64,000 nucleotides of DNA from Pelagicoccus sp. SDUM812005 (GTDB lineage: Bacteria > Verrucomicrobiota > Verrucomicrobiia > Opitutales > Opitutaceae), in assembly GCF_031127875.1 (NCBI RefSeq), contig NZ_JARXIA010000020.1:62001-126000 (forward strand). The letters are read 5' to 3'. The notes beneath the pieces are model-generated. The model was not told the origin of the DNA. It saw only the letters and a list, made by a program, of their open reading frames with translations, and searched no databases. Position numbers and translations under genes: made by a program. Positions 26,824 through 33,339 of this stretch are shown piece after piece; positions within the stretch are counted from its first letter, which is position 1, and each line of letters begins with the position of its first letter.

Positions 26824-27963
26824 ATGAAATTACAACTCTTGTTCGTGGCGATTCTCGCCAGTCTCGCCTCGATTTCCGCTCAAGTGGAGCAAGCTCCAGT
26901 CAAGAAGAGCAACGGGGGCGCCCGGGATTCCTTCGCTCGCAGCTTGCCCTTGCCGATTCGCATCCCCGGAGAATTTGGTAAGCTTTCCGCGGTGCTGCTC
27001 TCGGCCAACGAGCTGGTGCATTTTCATCCGGAGCTCTTTGCGTCCTTGGTGAAAACGATCTCCGATCGAGCTCCCGTTATCGCGATCGTAGGCGGACCCG
27101 AGCAAATGTTGGACGGTCGGGAGGCTTTGGAGGACGCGGGTGTGGAGCGCGATCGGGTCCACTTTTTGGTGCACCCGCTCGATTCCATGTGGATTCGCGA
27201 TTTTGGGCCGATCTTTATCCGTCGCTCGGACGGCACGGGCTCGATCGTGGATACCTACTACAGCGCTCGGGACGAGCTGGGGCCTAGGCCGCTCGACGAC
27301 CAGTTTCCGCTGGTGCTGGCCAACGCGCTGGGCTTGCAGTGCTCTTACGTGCCGATCGCCTTGGAAGGCGGCAACTTGGTGCACAATGGAAACGGACTCG
27401 GGGTGTCCTCGCTGAAGCTGCTCGATCGCAACCGCTTCCGGAATTTCAGCGGGGAGGAGTTCACCGGCCTGATGAACACCTACTTTTCCCTGAAGACCCT
27501 TACTCTGGTTCCTTCGATCCCAGGGGAGCAGACCGGGCATGCGGACATGTTCGCCACCTTTGTGGATTCGAAGAACGTGGTCATTGCCCAGGCCCTGCCG
27601 GAGGAGACTGCGGAGGTCCGGTCCCATATCGAGCGGGCCGCCCAGCTGGTAGGGGAGCAGATCGTGGATGGCTTGCCGGTGCAGGTGCACCGGATCCCCT
27701 TGCCGCCGCGCAAGGACGGCATGTGGCGTTCCTATACCAATGTCTTTTACGTCAACGGCTTGCTTTTGGTTCCGAGCTACTCCGACGTCGATCCGGCCCT
27801 CGAGCGAGCGGTCATGGACACTTACCGTCGTTTGCTTCCCAAGTGGGAAGTCGTGCCGGTCCTAGCGGATGACTTGATCGAAACGGGCGGTTTCCTGCAC
27901 TGCCTTACTTTGGGCATCCCTCACTTCGTGGACCCAGCGGGACTGCTGGAGTTTACGGAATAG
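26824..27963 (+). CDS. Secreted agmatine/peptidyl-arginine deiminase family protein
   Basis: The protein has 379 residues from ATG 26824, chosen because it opens directly with a signal peptide (MKLQLLFVAILASLASISAQ). The catalytic set of the guanidino-group hydrolase fold is visible: DSMWIRDFGP with Asp126, EGGN at 181-184, TGHADMF with His239, and the nucleophile Cys360 in GGFLHCLT. The family (Porphyromonas-type PAD, Pfam PAD_porph) removes the imine nitrogen from agmatine or from arginine residues. Export favours an extracytoplasmic substrate, perhaps C-terminal peptidyl-arginine or free agmatine, but this is inference. It is separated from rpoC by a terminator and converges with the next gene. 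Confidence 0.85.
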   Translation: MKLQLLFVAILASLASISAQVEQAPVKKSNGGARDSFARSLPLPIRIPGEFGKLSAVLLSANELVHFHPELFASLVKTISDRAPVIAIVGGPEQMLDGREALEDAGVERDRVHFLVHPLDSMWIRDFGPIFIRRSDGTGSIVDTYYSARDELGPRPLDDQFPLVLANALGLQCSYVPIALEGGNLVHNGNGLGVSSLKLLDRNRFRNFSGEEFTGLMNTYFSLKTLTLVPSIPGEQTGHADMFATFVDSKNVVIAQALPEETAEVRSHIERAAQLVGEQIVDGLPVQVHRIPLPPRKDGMWRSYTNVFYVNGLLLVPSYSDVDPALERAVMDTYRRLLPKWEVVPVLADDLIETGGFLHCLTLGIPHFVDPAGLLEFTE

Positions 27964-27995
27964 GAGGGTGGTTTTGAGGCGAGACCCGAGCCGCT

Positions 27996-29432
27996 TCAAT
28001 TGTAGCGCTGGGGGTCTACCTTTCCTTGCAGGGCGATCACCGGTTTGGAGGCGTTGACCTTGCCCTCGCTGTGGTAGTCTTCGTGGTAACGTTCGATCCG
28101 GTCGAGCCGGTACAGGTAGTTGATCATGATGCCCGCGGACTCTTGCATGCCTTTGGGCGAGGTGTCGCCCATCCAGTTCAGCTGTTCGATGCGCGCTCCG
28201 TTGGTCAGGTGGAAATGGGCAACCGGATCCAGCGTGGTGCGTCGTCCTGGGCGTTTCGCCTGCTGCAGGTAGATCGCGCAGTAGCGTAGCAAAACGGGCT
28301 TGAGAGCATCGCTCAGGGCGTTGTCGCGGTGCCAGCTCGCGCCCTTGAGCGCGTTGGCAAGGAAGTCGACGGGCTTAGCGTCGGCTGCGAAGGGCTTCAG
28401 CGCCTTGGCTTCGGCAGGCAAGAGCTTGATGCGCTCTGCCGCGAGCTCGGATTTCAGCCAGTTCAGGTATCCAGGAATAGGAGACAAGGTGGAGAATCGT
28501 TTCAGGTTGGGTAGCTCCCGCCGCAGGCGGTTGACGACCTGTTTGATGAGAAAATTTCCGAAGCTGACGCCGACGAGCCCTTTCTGGGCATTGGAAATGG
28601 AGTAGAAGATGGCGGTGTCGGCTTCGTCGGGTTCGAGTACCGGCATCTTTTCGTCCAGCAAGCTTTGGATCTGCACGGCAAGTCCTTTGACCAAGGCGAC
28701 TTCGATGAAGATCAGCGGTTCGTCCGGCATGCAGGGATGGAAAAACGCGAAACACCTCCGGTCGCTGTCGAGTCGGTTCTTCAGGTCGCGCCAGCTCCGT
28801 ACCTTGTGTACCGCTTCGTAGCGTCCGAGCTTTTCCAGGAGCGAAGCTGGGGAATTCCAATTGATGTTGCTCAGTTCGAGAAAGCCGACATCGAACCAGG
28901 AGCGCAGCAGCTCCTTCAGGTCGCGCTCCAAAGGGGAGAGATCCGGGTGTTCCTTAACCAAGTCGATCAGCTCGCGTCGTAGCTCCACCAGGAAGCGGGG
29001 GCCGGAGTGGAGGGTATTGAATTCCCGGAGGAGTTGCACGCGAGCCGGCTCCAAAGCCTTGCGGAGCCGGTAGCGGGCCAGCTCGATCTCGGCTTCCGTC
29101 TCGGCTCCCTGCAGGGCGTCGACAGCGCCTGCGATCAGATCGCCGTCCGCCCCGAACTCGTGGTTGAGGATCTTCAGGAATTCCAGCCGTTCCTCCGGAG
29201 AGAAGCCCAAGTAGGAGCGGGCTAAGCCGGCGGCCCGGTTGCGGGCGGAGACTTCGCCGCCTTTTTGGTTCAAGCAGGCTCGTATCTGGGTGCGAATGGT
29301 GTCGGGGTCCGACTCGTCCGGTGTATTGGCGCGGGTGGATACACGAACGATCTCCCTCCATGCCACTTGGAGCCCTGCCCAGGTGCTCCCCAGAATGCCT
29401 TCCTTGCTGTTGTTGTCCGATTTCTTTGCCAT
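27996..29432 (-). CDS. Malonyl-CoA decarboxylase
   Basis: This 478-residue protein belongs to the MCD family, which converts malonyl-CoA to acetyl-CoA and CO2. The N-terminal helical domain is present (GLARSYLGFSPEERLEFL near residue 68). The catalytic domain carries FAFFHPCMPDEPLIFIEVAL (about 228-247), IFYSISNAQKGLVGVSFGNF with the catalytic Ser (about 276-295), and VAHFHLTNGARIEQLNW with the catalytic His (about 398-414). No malonyl-CoA synthetase or transporter gene is nearby, so its malonyl-CoA source is unclear. Possible roles are disposal of excess malonyl-CoA or malonate use. It converges with the deiminase gene. Confidence 0.9.
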   Translation of the reverse strand: MAKKSDNNSKEGILGSTWAGLQVAWREIVRVSTRANTPDESDPDTIRTQIRACLNQKGGEVSARNRAAGLARSYLGFSPEERLEFLKILNHEFGADGDLIAGAVDALQGAETEAEIELARYRLRKALEPARVQLLREFNTLHSGPRFLVELRRELIDLVKEHPDLSPLERDLKELLRSWFDVGFLELSNINWNSPASLLEKLGRYEAVHKVRSWRDLKNRLDSDRRCFAFFHPCMPDEPLIFIEVALVKGLAVQIQSLLDEKMPVLEPDEADTAIFYSISNAQKGLVGVSFGNFLIKQVVNRLRRELPNLKRFSTLSPIPGYLNWLKSELAAERIKLLPAEAKALKPFAADAKPVDFLANALKGASWHRDNALSDALKPVLLRYCAIYLQQAKRPGRRTTLDPVAHFHLTNGARIEQLNWMGDTSPKGMQESAGIMINYLYRLDRIERYHEDYHSEGKVNASKPVIALQGKVDPQRYN

Positions 29433-29582
29433 CTTGTTGGTGCCTTTCCCTTGGCTCGCCCCGTCGAGACAAGCCCGAGCCCGATCCGTTTCAAAGTCTC
29501 TTATAAAAACAAATTATACTGAGCTCTCCTAGGATAAGCATGTTAAGGCAGCAGCTTTGCTTCTCAAGGCTGGAATGAGATT

Positions 29583-30524
29583 TTGCGAAAGCGGCCATCG
29601 ACAGCGTCGCCTTTGCTTGTAAGCCTAGGCGGCGTGTCGTCTTCGCATAAGCATCCTACTGAAGCAAAAGAAACCAAGAACCTCGTGGCCCTCGGCTTCG
29701 AGTTGGCTCGCCGCTTGGATATCAAGCGGGTGCTCGTTTTCGCTGAACTGCTGTCGGATCGGCGCATGGTGGAGAAGCATCGCGAGTCCGAATCGATCCT
29801 ATGGGTGACCTACGACAAGGAAGCGTTCGAAGTGGATTTGGGCTCGAAGGACAGCAGCGTGCAGATTCCCGCGAATCCGGTCGGTCGCATGGACCAGGTC
29901 GCTCTGGCAGTCATCATCGCGGTGATGGAAGGGGCGATCGAAGTGGACGAGTCGATGGTTTGCTTGATCGGCGTGGCGGGCTCCAAGCGATTGGACAACA
30001 TGCTGTTGGTAAATCCTAAGCGCGACTTCGATTGGTTCAGCAAGCGTTCGATTTCCAAGGACGATGCTTTGCCGATATCCCAGGAGTTTGCTCGCCTCAT
30101 CGAGATCGCCCTCAAGTTCGCTTCGGAAGGGCGGGAGGGGAAGCCGATCGGCACGATCTTCGTCCTCGGTGACTTGGAGGAGCTGGAAGAAATCTCGCGA
30201 CCGCTCATCCTGAACCCGTGCAAGGGGCACGCGAAGAAGTTCCGTAACATCCATGACTCCGACTTCATCGAGACCATGCGGGAGCTTTCCGCCTTGGACG
30301 GAGGTTTCATCATCGACCGCAAGGGAGTGGTCGAGGCGGCAGGCGTCTACCTCGATGCGCCCGTGACCAGCAAGGTCAAGGTGCCGAAAGGGCTTGGCTC
30401 GCGGCACTTGGCGGCTGCGGCTACCACGGCCCGTACCAAGTCGCTGGCCATCGTTATCTCCGAATCTTCCGGGACCGTTTCCGTGTTTTGGGAAGGGGCT
30501 CGCGTGCTCTCTCTCGGCGGTTAG
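29583..30524 (+). CDS. DisA_N/DAC-domain protein, probable diadenylate cyclase (DacZ-like architecture)
   Basis: The protein has 313 residues with an uncertain start: TTG 29583 opens the frame and GTG 29634 is an alternative; there is no in-frame ATG. The N-terminal half (FELARRLDIKRVLVFAELL) looks like the pyruvate-kinase-C-like domain found in archaeal DacZ. The C-terminal ~130 residues form the DAC domain that makes c-di-AMP from two ATP. The two signature motifs are both altered: DGGFII (residues 239-244) instead of DGA, and GSRHLAAA (272-279) instead of GxRHRAA. The end, LAIVISESSGTVSVFWEG, fits the DAC fold. Activity is plausible but not assured, given the Arg-to-Leu change. It precedes the DUF2760/Hsp70 cluster by 153 bases. 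Confidence 0.8.
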   Translation: MRKRPSTASPLLVSLGGVSSSHKHPTEAKETKNLVALGFELARRLDIKRVLVFAELLSDRRMVEKHRESESILWVTYDKEAFEVDLGSKDSSVQIPANPVGRMDQVALAVIIAVMEGAIEVDESMVCLIGVAGSKRLDNMLLVNPKRDFDWFSKRSISKDDALPISQEFARLIEIALKFASEGREGKPIGTIFVLGDLEELEEISRPLILNPCKGHAKKFRNIHDSDFIETMRELSALDGGFIIDRKGVVEAAGVYLDAPVTSKVKVPKGLGSRHLAAAATTARTKSLAIVISESSGTVSVFWEGARVLSLGG

Positions 30525-30677
30525 CGGCGGGCGCTCTCGCGGCGCTGGTTCAGGGCGTTCCGGTAGAAGGCGGCAGCTTTTCAGTTGGACAACGCCGCGG
30601 GGCGAGCTCTATACGCTTGGGTCATTTTTCGGTGTCTCCAGACGCCGCTGAACGTATTTTTCCAACCACTTACTATT

Positions 30678-31301
30678 ATGAAAAACAAGGCACTCATCGC
30701 TGGCATCCTGATCGCGATTTTCAATGGGCTGTTGTTTGTTCCCGGTTTCGAGGCGTATGGGACCTACTTGGTCGCTGCGGCTCTCGCTCTCGCGCTTTGG
30801 CTCGTGCTCAAGGCCCTCACGGTCGCTGACTCCTTGCCCGCTATCGAAGAGGAGCCATCGCCTGCTCCGGTATCGACGCCGGAGCCGCCACCTGCTCCTC
30901 CCGCTCCCAAGAATGCGGCCGAGGCGGAGGTGATCGCCGTGATCTCCGCGTTGCAGAGCAAAGGGCGCTTGGTTGATTTCCTGATGGATGACATCAGCAA
31001 GTACAGCGATGCACAAGTCGGGGCGGCAGCTCGCGTGGTTCACCAAGGCTGTAAAGGCGCCTTCGAAGAGTTCTTCTCCGTGGAAGCTATCGCCGCTGAA
31101 AGCGAAGGTGCGACCGTGAGCGTTCCGGCGAATGCAGGGGAGCAGTACCGCTTGGTGGGCTCCGTATCGGGCGAAGGACCTTTTTCCGGAAAGCTGGTAC
31201 ACAAGGGATGGAAGGCGAGCCGGGTCAATCTGCCACGCGTGACGAAGTCGGAAGCGGGCGCCTTGCCGCCGATCGCTCCAGCTCAGGTGGAGATCAAGTA
31301 A
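30678..31301 (+). CDS. DUF2760 family membrane protein associated with Hsp70
   Basis: The protein has 207 residues from ATG 30678 (MKNKALIAGILIAIFNG). Two hydrophobic segments lie at about residues 5-22 and 25-45, followed by a Pro/Ala/Glu-rich linker (about 55-80). A C-terminal domain follows with QSKGRLVDFLMDDISKYSDA, RVVHQGCKGAFEEFF and LVHKGWKASRVNLPRV, which matches the DUF2760 pattern as I recall it. DUF2760 genes commonly sit beside unusual Hsp70 genes, as here. The role is unknown; it could be a membrane anchor for the chaperones. Confidence 0.8.
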   Translation: MKNKALIAGILIAIFNGLLFVPGFEAYGTYLVAAALALALWLVLKALTVADSLPAIEEEPSPAPVSTPEPPPAPPAPKNAAEAEVIAVISALQSKGRLVDFLMDDISKYSDAQVGAAARVVHQGCKGAFEEFFSVEAIAAESEGATVSVPANAGEQYRLVGSVSGEGPFSGKLVHKGWKASRVNLPRVTKSEAGALPPIAPAQVEIK

Positions 31302-31328
31302 AGGAAGTTTGGATACGGATTAGGAAAG

Positions 31329-31354
31329 TCGGGCGCAGCTTAAGCTGCGCCCGA
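31329..31354. repeat. 26-base perfect palindrome between DUF2760 and hsp70 genes
   Basis: The half-site TCGGGCGCAGCTT is followed at once by its reverse complement AAGCTGCGCCCGA. As RNA it folds into a very stable hairpin, but no T-run follows on either strand. It lies 28 bases after the DUF2760 stop. It could be a REP-like element, an mRNA-stability or processing hairpin, or an operator. Confidence 0.8.
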
Positions 31355-31401
31355 GCGAGACGGAGGGCGCAAGGGGAGCGGCTCCGCGGAGATTTGGGAA
31401 C

Positions 31402-33243
31402 ATGGAAAAGAAATTTGTCTTGGGAATCGATTTGGGCACCAGCAACAGCGCGGTGACTTTGTGCGACTTGAGTAGCGGCGAGAGCCGTGTCGTCGAGGTG
31501 ACGCAGATCCTAGCGCCCAGCCAGGTTGGGGAGCGCAAGTCCTTGCCGTCCGCAGTTTACCTGCCGAGCGAGAGCGAATTTTCCGCCGAGGCGCTTTCGC
31601 TGCCTTGGCCGAACGAGCAAGGGAAGGGGATCGTGGGCACCTTCGCGCGGGAGCACGGCGCCCAGGTTCCGGATCGCCTGGTAACCTCCGCGAAGTCGTG
31701 GCTCTCGAATCCGCACGTGGATCCGCAGTCGCCGGTGCTGCCATGGAACTCGGAGATCGAGACCGGCAAGCTTTCCGCGGTCGAGGCGTCCCGCTTGTAC
31801 TTGGAGCACCTCAAGCAAGGCGTCCTTTATGCGGAGCGCCTGGAAGGGCGGGAGTGGTCGCTCGAGGAGGCCCAGGTCGTGCTCACCGTGCCGGCTTCGT
31901 TCGACGAGGTCGCCCGCAAGCTGACAGCCGACGCGGCTCAGGCGGCAGGCTTGCCGGAGCCCATCCTGCTGGAAGAACCGCAGGCGGCCTTCTACGCTTG
32001 GACGGATAAGGTGGGGAATGACTGGCGCAAGCAGGTCAAGGCGGGCGACGTCGTGCTCGTTTGCGACGTGGGTGGCGGCACGGCAGACTTCAGCTTGATC
32101 GCTGTGAGCGAGGAGGAGGGAAATCTCGCCGTCGAGCGTATCGCGGTGGGCGAGCATATCCTTTTGGGCGGGGACAACATGGACCTTGCCTTGGCCTATA
32201 CCTTGCAAGCTCAGCTGGAGGACGAGGGCACGGAGCTCGACGACTGGCAGTTTCTCGCGCTGGTGCATGCGGCCAGCCAAGCGAAGGCGAAGCTTTTCGA
32301 GGACGCGAGCTTGTCGGAACTGCCGCTTTCGATCCCCTCGCGCGGTTCCAGTTTGTTCGCTGGAACCGTATCCACAAAGCTGACACGCGAAACCTTGGAG
32401 GCCGTGGTGATCGACGGCTTCTTTGCCCTGACGGCCGCGAGCGAGATGCCGGAAGAGGAGGGTGGCGCGGCCTTGCAGGAGTTTGGATTGCCGTACGCCG
32501 CCGATGCGGTGGTGAGCAAGCACTTGGCTCGTTTCTTGGCTCGCAGTTTGCAGAACGTGAAGGGCAGCGAAGGTTTGTCCGCTTTGATCGCCAATCCGGA
32601 GCAAGCTCTGGCGGGCGATTTGCTCAAGCCGACGGCGGTGCTGTTCAACGGCGGCGTCTTCAAGGCGGATGCTATTCGGGCTCGTGTGATGGAGCTGCTG
32701 GCTTCTTGGTGCGAGGCGGCTCCGCGGGAGTTGCAAGGCTTCCAGCCGGACTTGGCGGTGGCCAAGGGCGCGGCGAGCTACGGTCGTAATCGCGTAACCG
32801 GTCAGGGAATTCGGATACGGGCCGGTACCGCTCGCTCGTACTACTTGGGGCTGGAGTCTTCGCGTCCGGCGGTTCCGGGCTTCAAGCCGCCGATCAAGGC
32901 GGTTTGCGTGGTGCCGCAAGGGATGGAGGAAGGAACCTCCCATGTGCTGGAAGGCCGAACCTTTGGCTTGGTGACCGGGAAGCCGGCGGTGTTTCGCTTC
33001 TTCGCTTCGGAGATTCGAGGCGGAGACAAGCCGGGAGACTTGGTGAACAAGGCGGACAAGGTCTTGGAGGAAACGAGCAAACTGGAGATCACGCTTCCGG
33101 CGATGGACGCGTTTCCGGAAGGTCAGCCGATTCCGGTGTTCCTAAGCTCCGTGGTTACGGAACTCGGAAACTTGGAGCTTTGGATGCAGCACGTGGATTC
33201 GGACCGCCGATGGAAGGTGGAGTTCCAGGTCCGCATGGATTGA
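31402..33243 (+). CDS. Hsp70 family protein without helical lid
   Basis: The protein has 613 residues. The ATPase domain has phosphate-1 loop LGIDLGTSNSAV (residues 7-18), phosphate-2 loop CDVGGGTADFSLI (about 219-231), LLGGDNMDLALA, and adenosine-site motif LFNGGVFKADAI. The C-terminal beta domain (SEIRGGDKPGDLVNKADKVL to the end) is short. The chain stops where DnaK would begin its helical lid, and there is no EEVD-like tail. It is therefore not DnaK. It resembles the Hsp70 partner encoded with DUF2760 and a second Hsp70 in other bacteria. Clients are unknown. Confidence 0.88.
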   Translation: MEKKFVLGIDLGTSNSAVTLCDLSSGESRVVEVTQILAPSQVGERKSLPSAVYLPSESEFSAEALSLPWPNEQGKGIVGTFAREHGAQVPDRLVTSAKSWLSNPHVDPQSPVLPWNSEIETGKLSAVEASRLYLEHLKQGVLYAERLEGREWSLEEAQVVLTVPASFDEVARKLTADAAQAAGLPEPILLEEPQAAFYAWTDKVGNDWRKQVKAGDVVLVCDVGGGTADFSLIAVSEEEGNLAVERIAVGEHILLGGDNMDLALAYTLQAQLEDEGTELDDWQFLALVHAASQAKAKLFEDASLSELPLSIPSRGSSLFAGTVSTKLTRETLEAVVIDGFFALTAASEMPEEEGGAALQEFGLPYAADAVVSKHLARFLARSLQNVKGSEGLSALIANPEQALAGDLLKPTAVLFNGGVFKADAIRARVMELLASWCEAAPRELQGFQPDLAVAKGAASYGRNRVTGQGIRIRAGTARSYYLGLESSRPAVPGFKPPIKAVCVVPQGMEEGTSHVLEGRTFGLVTGKPAVFRFFASEIRGGDKPGDLVNKADKVLEETSKLEITLPAMDAFPEGQPIPVFLSSVVTELGNLELWMQHVDSDRRWKVEFQVRMD

Positions 33244-33261
33244 TAAGTTTGTGCGTATTTT

Positions 33262-33334
33262 AACCACAGATTTCTCAGATTTGCTCAGATCTAATCTAAA
33301 AGAACCTTCAGAAGATCCTAAAAGATCTGTGGTT
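33262..33334. repeat. AACCACAGAT-type inverted intergenic repeat
   Basis: AACCACAGAT at 33262 is mirrored by ATCTGTGGTT ending at 33334. Between them are degenerate copies of a short CAGAT-containing unit (TTTCTCAGATTTGCTCAGAT; AGATCTAATCT). Similar ACCACAGA/TCTGTGGT repeat elements are scattered in intergenic DNA of many bacteria, from general knowledge. It fills the gap between the two hsp70 genes and its right arm touches the region just before the second start codon. Confidence 0.75.
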
Positions 33335-33339
33335 CAGTA

